From Myxococcaceae bacterium (GTDB taxonomy: Bacteria; Myxococcota_A; Polyangia; Polyangiales; Ga0077539): a stretch of DNA of 64,000 nucleotides. The translations under genes were made by a program, and so were the position numbers. Where the stretch lies: the NCBI GenBank assembly GCA_004297725.1, contig SCUS01000102.1, positions 62,001 to 126,000 on the forward strand, read 5' to 3'. Of the stretch, positions 1 to 10,454 are shown in pieces. The first letter of the stretch is position 1. The number at the start of each line of letters is the position of its first letter. The notes under the pieces were generated by a model. It was not told where the DNA came from. It did no database searches and saw only the letters and a program-made list of their open reading frames with translations.

Positions 1-1526
1 AGCCGCACCCGCGCGACGGCGTCGACGATGGCCTCGCGCCGGGCGTCGTCGAGGCGGGCGAGGGTGCCCGCCGGGCCGGCCGCGGGGCGGCCTCGAAGGT
101 CGCCGAACCACAGGGCCACGCGGTCGGAGGCGCCGAGCTGGCGGAGCATCGCGTCGACCGCGGCGCGGGCCATCTCCAGGGCGCTGCGCTCGGTGCCCGC
201 GGAGTCGTCGACCACCACGATGACGTCGCTGCCGTCGAGCGAGGGCGTCGGGAGCGTGAGGTCGACGGCGAGGGAGGTGACGTCGCCGTGGGCGCTGCTC
301 CAGGCGCGGGCGGAGGGGGCCGTGGAGGCGTCGTCGGTGAGCTCGACGGCGGTCTCGCCGCGGGGGCGGTAGTCGCTGCGACGCAGCCGCACGTGGCCGT
401 CGACCAGCCGGGCACCCGAGGGGATCGATACGCCGCGAGCGCCGGCGCGGGACACGTCGACGTCGACGCTGTACTCGCCCACCAGCGGAGGGTCGATCGC
501 CGAGGCCGCCGCGGCGACGTAGCTGCGACGACCGCCGTCGCGGGGGAGCCACTCGGTCCAGGTGACCGAGACCCGGAGCTCCTGGCCGGGCGCGATCTGC
601 CCGAGGTACGCGCGCACGGTGCCGTCCTCGTCGGCGTAGAGCGCGGAGGTGCCCCCGTCGCGGGAGACCTGCGAGAGCACCGCGGGCGACGAGTCGGTCC
701 ACGGGCCCGCGCCGCTGCCTACGCGAAACTGCGAGATGAGCGCGCCGTCCGGGAGGGGGAGGCGCCAGTCGACCGGCGACGCGGTGGGCGAGCCGTTGAA
801 GAAGCGCTGCTCCACGGTGGTCACCGCGAGGTCGCCGCGGATCACCGCGCGCACCTCGTGAGAGCGCACCGCGAGCGCCACCGGACCTTCGCCCTCGGTG
901 ACGTGCGCGAAGGCCGCGCCGACGCCGCGCCCTCGGGGGCGGGCGATGCCCTGCGGGGAGGCCGCGCCGCCGGTCCAGTCGTCCCACACCGAGGCGGGGC
1001 GGGGGGTGAGCGCGCTGTTGCCCTCGAGCGACTCGCCCTGCGCGAGGAGGCCCTGCTGCCGGCCCTGGCGCCACGCCACCTCCCCGCGCACCACGATCAC
1101 CCGCGCTCCGGTCGCACCGGGCGCGTCGCGCTCCAGCTCCAGCGCGGCGTCGCCGATCTCCACCCTCGCGTCGCCGATCTGGAACCCGCGGCCCTCCGCG
1201 CCGCTCCCGATGGCGAAGACCCGCCCGCGCTCCAGCGACGGGACCCCTTCGGCGAAGCGCAGCCGGGTGTCGCCCGCGACGCGAAGCTCGAGCCCGTCGT
1301 CGGTGCGGAGCACCGCGCGCCCCGCGGCGTCGGTCGAGAGCGATCCCCCGCAGGGCACCCTCGCGCCCCGGGCGATGGCCTCGCTCCCGAGGGTGACGCC
1401 TCCGTGCTGCACCTCCATGGTGCCGCAGGTCGGCGGGTCGGAGCGCAGCGCGGGGGCCTTGCCGCCGCACGCCACGGAGAGGGCGGCGATCACCCAGAGC
1501 CCGCGATCGATCGGAGCGCCGCTCAC
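1..1526 (-). CDS. FecR-VIT-VWA surface lipoprotein, partial (C-terminus beyond window start)
   Basis: About 508 residues are visible; the 3' end lies outside the window. The GTG at 1526 is chosen because it overlaps the TGA of the upstream gene as GTGA, which suggests translational coupling. The N-terminus is hydrophobic and ends in SVACGG, an imperfect lipobox. Next come a FecR-like beta segment (about 30-145), a VIT domain (about 210-330, with the VTTVEQRFFN core) and a VWA-like Rossmann segment from about 428 (VIVVVDDSAGT). The MIDAS DxSxS motif is degenerate because the last Ser is Gly. VIT+VWA pairs resemble inter-alpha-trypsin-inhibitor heavy chains and usually act in adhesion or complex assembly. 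It is a paralogue of the next gene, with the same domain order and the shared RVWxDDWTGG-type block. Family is fairly sure; cell role is unknown. Confidence 0.85.
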   Translation of the reverse strand, partial: MSGAPIDRGLWVIAALSVACGGKAPALRSDPPTCGTMEVQHGGVTLGSEAIARGARVPCGGSLSTDAAGRAVLRTDDGLELRVAGDTRLRFAEGVPSLERGRVFAIGSGAEGRGFQIGDARVEIGDAALELERDAPGATGARVIVVRGEVAWRQGRQQGLLAQGESLEGNSALTPRPASVWDDWTGGAASPQGIARPRGRGVGAAFAHVTEGEGPVALAVRSHEVRAVIRGDLAVTTVEQRFFNGSPTASPVDWRLPLPDGALISQFRVGSGAGPWTDSSPAVLSQVSRDGGTSALYADEDGTVRAYLGQIAPGQELRVSVTWTEWLPRDGGRRSYVAAAASAIDPPLVGEYSVDVDVSRAGARGVSIPSGARLVDGHVRLRRSDYRPRGETAVELTDDASTAPSARAWSSAHGDVTSLAVDLTLPTPSLDGSDVIVVVDDSAGTERSALEMARAAVDAMLRQLGASDRVALWFGDLRGRPAAGPAGTLARLDDARREAIVDAVARVR

Positions 1527-4500
1527 CGGGCACCGCCTTCGGCCACGAAGGGCCGCGCGGTGAGCGCCGTCGGCGTCGCGTCGAACACCACCCTCGGGTG
1601 CTCGGGGTCGAGGTTTACCGTGGTGCGTAAGAGCCGCTCCTCCGCGGTGCCCTCCGCCCAGAGCACGATCAGCTCGGCGGAGCCTCGCGGGCGCGCCCCG
1701 CCGCCGCGGCGCACCTCCAGGGTGAGCGCGGTCGGGCGCTCGGCGAGGGTGAGGGCCTCCAGCGGGATCGCCGAGGCCACCAGGTCGGCCCGCTGCGTGG
1801 GCGCGCCGGGGAGCGTCACCCAGAGCTCGGCGCCGTCGTCGGGGTGGGTCCATCGCAGCACGGCGCGCACGGCCCCGGCGCCCTGCGCCGCGGGGCTGCG
1901 ACGCCAGCGGGCGCGGAGCTGCGCCACCGTCGCGGCGGAGACCGACGGCTCGCTGGAGGCGATGGCGAGCTCGCAGGCCACCCACGCCACCACCGACTCG
2001 ATGAGGGGCGCCCGGGCGCCCGGAGCGCTCTCGGCGGTCACCCGCTCGGCGAGACGGATGGCCTCGTCCAGGCGGCCCAGCATCCGCGCCGCCCACGCCA
2101 CGCGCAGCAGGATCTCCGGCGCGTCGGACTGCGAGGTCGCCAGCGTCTGGAACTGCCGGTACGCCTCGTCGGCCCACCCGTGGGAGAGCGCGATGTCGCC
2201 CAGGCGCTGCCTCGCGAAGGGATCGTCCGGGGCGAACTCCACGATCTCGCTGAAGGCCCGCCGGGCCTCCGGGGCGTCGCGCACGGCGAGCAGCGCCTCG
2301 CCCACGGCGGTGCGCACCCGGGCGTCGGCGCGAGGGTCGGTGCGCAGCCGATGCGCCGTGCGGTGCACCTCGTCGGAGTCGCCCGCGGCGGAGGCCGCGT
2401 CGAGGGTGAGCAGCATCAGGTCGAGGTCGTCGGGGAAGCGCCGCGCCAGGGTCTGGAGCAGCACCCGTCGCGCGGCCGGGGTGGTCGCGGTGGTGAGCAT
2501 CCGAGCGAGCTCCGACGGGTCGAGCCGGCCGAGGCCGAGCTCGCCCACGCGGCTGAGGTCGCCGGCGCTCGCCATCGCCCGCATCGCCTGCTGCTGAAAC
2601 CACCGCTTCGCCCCCCCCTGGGCGCCCCGCGAGAGCGCGATGCCGTCGCCCACCGATCCGTGCGCTGCCGTGATGAGCCGCAGCAGCGCGACCTCGTCGG
2701 ACCAGGCCGGCAGCTCGCAGCTCCGCCTCGCCTCACGCAGCACCTGCAGCGCTCCGCCCACGCCGCTGGCCGCCCCGAGCCGCTCGCGCCAGAGCGGGAT
2801 GCGCTCGGCCAGCGTCACCGCCGCCGCGTCGCTGCACCGGGCCGGCCCGGCGGCCTGGGCTCTCCCCGAGTCGCGCAGCCCGTCGCCGTCGCTCTCGCCC
2901 CGCTCGCGCTCCACGCGCCTCGCGTTGCGCGGCTCCGACTGGTCGACATCCCCGGCCCGGTCGGTGCCGCCCGGAAGCTCCTCGCCGGCGATGTTCTCGA
3001 CGGGCTGGTTACGACCGGTCGGGTCCTGCGCGAGCTGCGCCGAGAGGTCTTCGCGGCGGCGCATGGGACGGCCTGGCGCCACGGCACCGTGGACCGCCCG
3101 CTCATCGGCCGGCGGCGGCGCGGCCTCCGGCTCCGGGGCCGCGACCACGCTCGGAGGTGCCGCTGGCGCGGCGAACCCCGCGCTACCGCCTACCGCGGCG
3201 ATCTCGTTGCTCAGCGAATCGGCCGCAGCGCTCTGCGTGGCTCTCGTGGCCGCGCCCCGATGCCCCATCCGGCCCTCCTGCGCTTGCGAGGGTGCGGGCG
3301 CGGGCTGGGCCGACGGGGCGCTGCCGGCCGTCGCGGTCGTCGTCGGCGCGGTGGCCGCGACCGGCGCGGGACTCCCCTGGGGAGGAGGCGGCGGCGGCGC
3401 TGCGGGAGCGGACTCTCGCGCCGAGCTCGGGGCGCGGTCTCGCGAGCAGCCGACCAGGGGGAGCAGGTCGAAGACCGAGAGGTCGCGCGCGTCGCTGACC
3501 GCCGGAGGCGCCGCGTAGGCGTCCTCGCCCGGGACGAAGAGCGAGGTGAAGGGAGTGATGAGGCCGTAGCGGGTGCCGAGCTCGACGATCGCCGCCCTCG
3601 GCTCGTCCCTCGCGAGCAGGTGCTCCAGGCGGGCGCTCGCCCAGCGGGCCCGGAGGTCGCCGCGGTCGGGGATCACCAGCCCGGAGAGGGTCACCGTGCT
3701 CGTGCGCTCGGCTCCGTGCCAGCGAGCCCGCACGGTCACCCGCTCGGGGGAGCGGCCGGTGACCCGACCGAGCACCTCCAGCGCTTCGCCCGCCGGGAGG
3801 TCGACCGCCTCGGAGGGGTAGACCCGCTCCATCTCCGGGCCGAGCTCCGCGCGGAAGCCCCGCACCAGCGGCCGCGCCATGTGCGAGAGCAGGGTCATCG
3901 CGGTGCGAGCGACCTCCGCCCGGTCGACCACCCTCGCAGCGAGGCCCGACGGGGCGGCGATGCCGGAGAGCAGGTCGAGCCGCGGCCCCTCTCCCATCGC
4001 CACCGCGTAGAACCTCGGCCTCGGCTGCATCCTCGCGAGCCTCGCTCGCAGCTCCGAGAGCTCCCGCTCGCCGACCGTCCCCCGGCCGTCGCCCAGGTAC
4101 ACGATCGCCCCGTTGCGCTCGGGGTCGAGCGCGGCGTGCGCGGCCTCGACCATGGCGAGCAGGTCCGTCGCGCCACCGAGGCGGTCGCGGGAGAGGGCGT
4201 CGAGGGCGGCGTTGCGGGCGTCGGCGCTGGCCGCGTCGAGGCGCATGGCGTCCTTGCCCTGGGGCCGCACCCCGACGTCGCCGGCGACCACCAGCACCCG
4301 GTCGCGCGAGGTGAGCGAGGAGGTGAGCGCGTCGACGAAGGCGAGCTGCAGCGCCGCGGCCTCGGAGCCCGTGGCCGCCGAGTGGTCGGCCACCAGCACC
4401 ACGTCCACGCCGTCGTCGTGCGCCGAGCGGGCGCCGCGGTCCGGGGCCTGCAGCGCGAGGCGGACGTAGGCCCCGCGGTCGTTGCCCTCGGCGTCGCCGG

Positions 4501-5785
4501 GGGAGCGCAGCACGCTGCCCTCGGAGGGCGGAGGGCCGAGGAGGTCGAGGACGAAGTCCGCGGTCGGGGTCACGTCGCTGCGGCGGTACGTGAGCGAGGT
4601 GCCGTCGACGAGGGTTCCTGCGGAGGCGCGGGCCTCGCGGACCGAGGTGCGGGAGAGGTCGACCTCGGCGCGGAGCTCGCCCACCGAGGTGCCGATGCCC
4701 GAGAGGGGCAGGCGGTAGCTGCGCCGGCCGTCCTGCGTCGGGTTGAGCCACTGGGTGTACGTCACCAGGATGCGCCGGGCGCTCCCCGCCACGATGGGGA
4801 AGAGCCTCGCGTGGTAGCGGCCCGGGGCGTCCCACTCCAGCAGCGCCGGGTCGTAGGGGCTGCCCGCGTAGACCTGGGCCTGGTACTGCGCCGCGGCGCT
4901 CGCGCGCTCCTGCACCGTCGCGTCGACCATGGTGCCGCGCCGCTCGACGGCGAAGCGCTGGAGCACCGCGCCGCGCGGAACCGTCAGCGTGTAGAGCCCC
5001 TCGACGGTGTCCGCCGAGGGGTTGAAGAAGGTCTGCTCCAGCTCGGTCACCGCGAGGTCGCCCACCACCGCCACGCGCGCCTCGACGCGCTGTAGCACCA
5101 GCGGCCACCGCGGCCTTCCCACGTCGTCGGGCCGCCTCGCCGAGACCGCCCCGAGCTCCGTCGCCCCCGCGGTCGAGACGCCCCTCGAGGCCGAGTCCGC
5201 GAGCCCGCCGGTCCAGTCGTCGAAGAGCCGCCTCGGCGCCACGCTGGCCTGCTCGCCCTGGAGCGCGCCTCGCTCTCCGGTGCGCACCACCCCCTGCCGG
5301 TCGCGCCGCGCCCAGGTCACCTCGCCCTCCAGCACGTCGACCTCCGCGCCGTCGCCCTCGCGCCGCACGCTCGCCCTCGCGCCGTCGAGCCGCAGCGTCG
5401 TCACGCCTGCCCGGAGCACCGCCCCGGCGCCCCGGGCGCTCGCGGCGCCGCGCTCGATCCACACGCGACCCTGGTCGAGGGTCACCGCGCCGTCGTCGCC
5501 GACGCGCACCCGGCTGTCGTGGTCGAGCAGCAGCCGCTCCCCGTGGTCGAGCCCGAGCACCGCGCGGCCCGAGGCGTCGGTGCGCACCACCGCGCCGGTC
5601 TCGATGCGCAGCACGTCGTCCACCGGGCGAGAGCGGGACCCCTCCTCGACGGTGATGCCCGCGCGCACCCGCTCGACCTCCCCCACGGTGGGAACGAGCG
5701 CCACTGCCCGCCCGGTGCATCCGAGCGCGAGCACGAGGAGCGCGTCGAGGCACGCAGCCATCTGAAGTCGAGACCGTTGGCGCAT
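1523..5785 (-). CDS. FecR-VIT-VWA-TPR large lipoprotein
   Basis: The product is 1420 residues. I chose the ATG at 5785 over the in-frame ATG at 5824 because it starts a clean lipoprotein signal (MRQRSRLQ..., lipobox LALGC) and has a weak AGGGG upstream. Domains: FecR-like (about 50-160), VIT (about 228-348, containing VTELEQTFFNPSADTVEG), VWA (about 458-635, beginning VDVVLVADHS, with DHSAA in place of DxSxS), a Pro/Ala-rich disordered linker (about 790-905), helical TPR-like repeats (about 1010-1290), then a C-terminal beta region. It is probably anchored to the outer membrane facing the periplasm or surface, acting as a scaffold or adhesin. The stop overlaps the start of its shorter paralogue downstream, so the two are an operon. 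Metal binding by the VWA domain is doubtful. Substrate and partners are unknown. Confidence 0.85.
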   Translation of the reverse strand: MRQRSRLQMAACLDALLVLALGCTGRAVALVPTVGEVERVRAGITVEEGSRSRPVDDVLRIETGAVVRTDASGRAVLGLDHGERLLLDHDSRVRVGDDGAVTLDQGRVWIERGAASARGAGAVLRAGVTTLRLDGARASVRREGDGAEVDVLEGEVTWARRDRQGVVRTGERGALQGEQASVAPRRLFDDWTGGLADSASRGVSTAGATELGAVSARRPDDVGRPRWPLVLQRVEARVAVVGDLAVTELEQTFFNPSADTVEGLYTLTVPRGAVLQRFAVERRGTMVDATVQERASAAAQYQAQVYAGSPYDPALLEWDAPGRYHARLFPIVAGSARRILVTYTQWLNPTQDGRRSYRLPLSGIGTSVGELRAEVDLSRTSVREARASAGTLVDGTSLTYRRSDVTPTADFVLDLLGPPPSEGSVLRSPGDAEGNDRGAYVRLALQAPDRGARSAHDDGVDVVLVADHSAATGSEAAALQLAFVDALTSSLTSRDRVLVVAGDVGVRPQGKDAMRLDAASADARNAALDALSRDRLGGATDLLAMVEAAHAALDPERNGAIVYLGDGRGTVGERELSELRARLARMQPRPRFYAVAMGEGPRLDLLSGIAAPSGLAARVVDRAEVARTAMTLLSHMARPLVRGFRAELGPEMERVYPSEAVDLPAGEALEVLGRVTGRSPERVTVRARWHGAERTSTVTLSGLVIPDRGDLRARWASARLEHLLARDEPRAAIVELGTRYGLITPFTSLFVPGEDAYAAPPAVSDARDLSVFDLLPLVGCSRDRAPSSARESAPAAPPPPPPQGSPAPVAATAPTTTATAGSAPSAQPAPAPSQAQEGRMGHRGAATRATQSAAADSLSNEIAAVGGSAGFAAPAAPPSVVAAPEPEAAPPPADERAVHGAVAPGRPMRRREDLSAQLAQDPTGRNQPVENIAGEELPGGTDRAGDVDQSEPRNARRVERERGESDGDGLRDSGRAQAAGPARCSDAAAVTLAERIPLWRERLGAASGVGGALQVLREARRSCELPAWSDEVALLRLITAAHGSVGDGIALSRGAQGGAKRWFQQQAMRAMASAGDLSRVGELGLGRLDPSELARMLTTATTPAARRVLLQTLARRFPDDLDLMLLTLDAASAAGDSDEVHRTAHRLRTDPRADARVRTAVGEALLAVRDAPEARRAFSEIVEFAPDDPFARQRLGDIALSHGWADEAYRQFQTLATSQSDAPEILLRVAWAARMLGRLDEAIRLAERVTAESAPGARAPLIESVVAWVACELAIASSEPSVSAATVAQLRARWRRSPAAQGAGAVRAVLRWTHPDDGAELWVTLPGAPTQRADLVASAIPLEALTLAERPTALTLEVRRGGGARPRGSAELIVLWAEGTAEERLLRTTVNLDPEHPRVVFDATPTALTARPFVAEGGAR

Positions 5786-5833
5786 TGGATACCCCTGCGA
5801 GTGGCGGACGTCCGCGGGCCGCATCGTACGGCG

Positions 5834-5841
5834 TGACGTCA
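5834..5841. promoter_or_regulatory. TGACGTCA palindrome upstream of FecR-VIT-VWA gene
   Basis: A perfect 8-base palindrome lies 49 bases upstream of the ATG at 5785, in the 150-base gap behind the kinase gene. It could be an operator half-set. No matching -10/-35 pair is obvious, and an 8-mer can occur by chance. Confidence 0.25.
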
Positions 5842-5935
5842 GGCGATGACAGCAACGACACCGCGGCGCGCGGAGTCCTTGGCTGGCGTCGACACCGCCG
5901 GGGCGGAAGAAGTTTCCGGAGGAGTGGAGGCGCGC

Positions 5936-7723
<1,788 letters not shown>

Positions 7724-7818
7724 AGCGGGACCTGTCCCTGGGGAAGTCGTTAGCCCTGTCGGAGAGAGCCTGTCAACAGCGCTCTCGGCGCCACGGGTGC
7801 TTCGCGCGATCGAACTCC

Positions 7819-7840
7819 TTGACTTTACCCCTGTGGGTAA
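7819..7840 (+). promoter_or_regulatory. TTGACT -35-like hexamer overlapped by TTACCC-N4-GGGTAA operator-like inverted repeat
   Basis: In the 138-base divergent region between the kinase (7723) and the membrane protein (7862), TTGACT at 7819-7824 is followed by TTACCC (7825-7830), CTGT, GGGTAA (7835-7840). The palindrome would sit inside the spacer of a promoter reading towards 7862, a classical repressor position. No convincing -10 is seen at the right distance, so promoter assignment is tentative; the inverted repeat itself is plain. Confidence 0.4.
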
Positions 7841-7861
7841 CCGAGCACTGTTGGACATCCA

Positions 7862-8851
7862 ATGGTGGTCCAACGCTCTCTGATGAGGCGCGTCGCGTCG
7901 GCGTGTGCGGTGTCGCTCGTCGCCCTCGGCGCTCCGGGCGCGGCCGTCGCGCAGGACCGCTTCAACACCCGCGTCGGCCGGGTGACCAACGGTCTCTACA
8001 TGCGCAACAGCACCTTCCTGCGCATCAACCCGCTGGGGCTCTTCAACGACTTCCGCTTCGGCTACCGCCACCGCATCTTCGACCGCCCGGACCTCCCCAT
8101 CGTGCTGCGCAACACCTACTGGGCGGCCGCCGGGACCCTCGCGCTCTCTCCGGGCTTCGTGCGGGCGGGCGCCGCGGTGGAGTTCGCCCCGCTGGCGATG
8201 GTCAACCTCTCCGCGAGCTTCGAGCGGGTGCAGTGGTTCGGCACCTTCAACTTCGTGCAGTCCTACGCGAGCGCCAACGAGCACTTCTCCGACTCGGCCA
8301 TCCGCGAGAGGGCGCGCGTCGACCCCGCCTCCGCCGAGGCCGCCGGGGGCTGGATGCTCACCCTCAACGGCGTGCTCCAGGCGAAGGTCGGCGACCTCGC
8401 CATCCGCAACACTGCGCGCGGCATCTGGAACTCCCTCTCGCTCCGCGACAACCGCCCGGTCTTCTACGACAGCTTCAACGACGTGATGGCCCCGAACGGG
8501 GGGTGGGTCTTCACCGACGACTTCGACCTCATCTATCAAAACACCGAGGCGGGCTTCAACATCGGCGCCCGCCTCACGGCGGTGCTCCCGCTCTACGGGC
8601 AGGCCTCGTGGGGCGCGGACAACCAGGCGCTCCCCGGCCGCGGCGCCGACAACTCCCCGACGCTGCGCGCGGGCCCGCTGGTCTCGTACACCTTCCGCGA
8701 GGGGCGTCACTCGTTCTTCAACGCGCCGACGGTGTTCGTGCTCGCCCAGTGGTGGCTGAGCCACCGCTACCGCACCGGCGGCTGCGACGAGTGCATCTCC
8801 CAGGGCCTGCCCATGATCGTCGTCGGCTTCGCCTTCCGAGGCGACTCATGA
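7862..8851 (+). CDS. Secreted outer-membrane-type protein, unknown function
   Basis: The product is 329 residues. The signal peptide ends near AAVAQD (about residue 31). The ATG at 7883 would give an equally good signal (MRRVASACAVSL), so the start is uncertain by 7 codons. The mature protein alternates aromatic and polar residues (for example NDFRFGYRHRIF, AGAAVEFAPLAMVNLSASFE) and ends in a hydrophobic strand (MIVVGFAFRGDS), as expected of an outer-membrane beta-barrel. No family is recognised by name. Its stop overlaps the start of the esterase lipoprotein as ATGA, so the two are co-expressed. The upstream region holds the TTACCC/GGGTAA repeat. Confidence 0.8.
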   Translation: MVVQRSLMRRVASACAVSLVALGAPGAAVAQDRFNTRVGRVTNGLYMRNSTFLRINPLGLFNDFRFGYRHRIFDRPDLPIVLRNTYWAAAGTLALSPGFVRAGAAVEFAPLAMVNLSASFERVQWFGTFNFVQSYASANEHFSDSAIRERARVDPASAEAAGGWMLTLNGVLQAKVGDLAIRNTARGIWNSLSLRDNRPVFYDSFNDVMAPNGGWVFTDDFDLIYQNTEAGFNIGARLTAVLPLYGQASWGADNQALPGRGADNSPTLRAGPLVSYTFREGRHSFFNAPTVFVLAQWWLSHRYRTGGCDECISQGLPMIVVGFAFRGDS

Positions 8852-9777
8852 CCCCCCGCGCCGCCCTCGTCTCCTTCGCCCTGCTCTCGGGCTGCCTCAC
8901 GGCCTCCGAGCGCACGCCGCGCCCCGGCAACGCGGGCCCCCTGGTGCTCAACCCCGACCCGGTGAGCTTCCGCGGCGCGCTCCCCTCCGCGAGCGGGAGC
9001 AGCCGGGCGTCGCTCACCGTCGACGGCCAGGCCCGCGAGGCGCTCGTCTACGTGCCCCGCTCCGTCGAGGCGTCTCCGCCGCTGCTGCTGCTCTTCCACG
9101 GCACCAACGACACCCCCGAGGCGGTCTTCTCCGAGAGCGCCGCGCAGCGCGTGGCCGACGAGCACGGCGTCGTCGTCATCGCCCCCCGCGCCGTCGAGCA
9201 CGACGAGCACGACTGGGATCACCCCGACAGCCAGGGCGTCTGGTGGGAGACCTGGCCCAGCGTCGACCCGAACACCAACCGCGACCTGCTGCTGGTGCGG
9301 GCCCTCCTCGTGGCGGCGCAGCGCGCCTACGCCGTCGACCCGTCGCGCATCTACCTCCTCGGCCACTCCAACGGCGCCTTCTTCGCGCAGCTCGTGGCCA
9401 GCACCCTGGGCGAGCGCATCGCCGCGTGGGCGTCGAGCTCCGGCGGGCTCTGCACCTGCGACCTGCGCACCGACTGCGCCTTCACCGGCCGAGGAGACTC
9501 CTGCGCCTCGCTCTCCCGCCAGCGGGGGTGGTGCGGCTGCAGCGGCGCCGAGAAGCCCGGCCCGGTCCGCACCTCGGGCCGCAGGCCGCCCGCCTACCTC
9601 ACCCACGGGTCGAGCGACGACATGGTCTCCCCGTACTTCACCTGCGCGCTCTCCGCGCGCCTCGCCTCCGCGGGCTTCGAGGTGGAGACGGTGATCCGCG
9701 ACGGCGACCAGCACGTCATGCCCGATCGCTTCGCGGTCGAGGTCTGGCCCTGGCTCTTCCGCCACCGCCTCGACTGA
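8848..9777 (+). CDS. PHB-depolymerase/feruloyl-esterase-like alpha/beta-hydrolase lipoprotein
   Basis: The product is 309 residues, with an ATGA overlap to the preceding gene. The lipoprotein signal MTPRAALVSFALLSGC (lipobox LLSGC) predicts membrane anchoring. The fold is the LpqC/PHB-depolymerase type: the oxyanion strand LLLLFHGTND, nucleophile elbow GHSNGA (Ser near residue 175), acid in HGSSDDMVSP and final His in DGDQHVMPD. A Cys-rich insert (CTCDLRTDCAF...CGC) between Ser and Asp suggests disulphides and export. The likely reaction is hydrolysis of an ester in a polyester or plant-cell-wall-type substrate; the true substrate cannot be read from sequence. Confidence 0.85.
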   Translation: MTPRAALVSFALLSGCLTASERTPRPGNAGPLVLNPDPVSFRGALPSASGSSRASLTVDGQAREALVYVPRSVEASPPLLLLFHGTNDTPEAVFSESAAQRVADEHGVVVIAPRAVEHDEHDWDHPDSQGVWWETWPSVDPNTNRDLLLVRALLVAAQRAYAVDPSRIYLLGHSNGAFFAQLVASTLGERIAAWASSSGGLCTCDLRTDCAFTGRGDSCASLSRQRGWCGCSGAEKPGPVRTSGRRPPAYLTHGSSDDMVSPYFTCALSARLASAGFEVETVIRDGDQHVMPDRFAVEVWPWLFRHRLD

Positions 9778-9800
9778 CGCATCCTCCGCCGCACCCCACC

Positions 9801-10451
9801 ATGACCACCGCCTGGATCGCCGGCGCCTCCGGCCTCGTCGGATCGTCGCTCCTCACGCAGCTCCTCGACGACCCTGGCTTCACCGCCGTCGTCTCGCTCG
9901 GCCGCCGGCCGCTCCCGGTGACGCACCCGAAGCTCACGCAGCGCACGGTGGATTTCGCGTCCCTCGACGTCTCCGGCCTCCCGGCTCCGGACGTGGCCTT
10001 CTGCACCCTGGGCACCACCATCGCCAAGGCGGGCAGCGCGGAGGCCTTCCGGGCGGTCGATCACCACGCCGTGATGGCCTTCGCGAAGGCGGCCTTCGAC
10101 GCGGGCGCGAGGCGCTTCGAGGTGGTCACCGCGCACGGCGTCGATGCGCGCTCGATGGTGCTCTACAACCGGGTGAAGGCCGAGGTGGAGGCCGACCTGC
10201 GCACCGTGGGCTTCACCTCCCTGGCCATCGCTCGGCCGTCGCTGCTGCTCGGCGACCGCGCGGAGTCGCGGCCCGGAGAGCGCGTGGCGGTGGTGGCCTC
10301 GCGGCTGCTGGGTGGCCTGCTGAAGCCCTTCGAGGCGAGGCCCATCGAGGCCGCGGTGGTGGCGAGGGCGCTGGTGGCCATCGCGCACGATCCTCCCAGC
10401 GGGGCGGCGGTGTACTCGTCGGGTCGGCTGCAGACGCTCGGCGGGGGGTAG
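9801..10451 (+). CDS. NAD(P)-binding atypical SDR-family protein
   Basis: The product is 216 residues. The Rossmann motif GASGLVG sits at the N-terminus (residues about 8-14), followed by a short-chain/NmrA-like fold with no clear YxxxK except YNRVKAEVE (about 119-127), which could supply it. It resembles YbjT/TIP30-like oxidoreductase proteins (SLLTQLLDDPGF, RPSLLLGDR). It lies 23 bases after the esterase and probably shares its transcript. It is a soluble cytoplasmic protein; substrate unknown. Confidence 0.8.
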   Translation: MTTAWIAGASGLVGSSLLTQLLDDPGFTAVVSLGRRPLPVTHPKLTQRTVDFASLDVSGLPAPDVAFCTLGTTIAKAGSAEAFRAVDHHAVMAFAKAAFDAGARRFEVVTAHGVDARSMVLYNRVKAEVEADLRTVGFTSLAIARPSLLLGDRAESRPGERVAVVASRLLGGLLKPFEARPIEAAVVARALVAIAHDPPSGAAVYSSGRLQTLGGG

Positions 10452-10454
10452 CGA

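Noticed and set aside
288..5095. Long plus-strand open frames (769 and 1083 codons) opposite the FecR-VIT-VWA genes
   Set aside because: Low-complexity Arg/Gly/Ala translations, typical antisense shadows of high-GC genes.
5785..5824. Earlier ATG at 5824 for the large lipoprotein
   Set aside because: Would put 13 polar residues before the lipoprotein signal.
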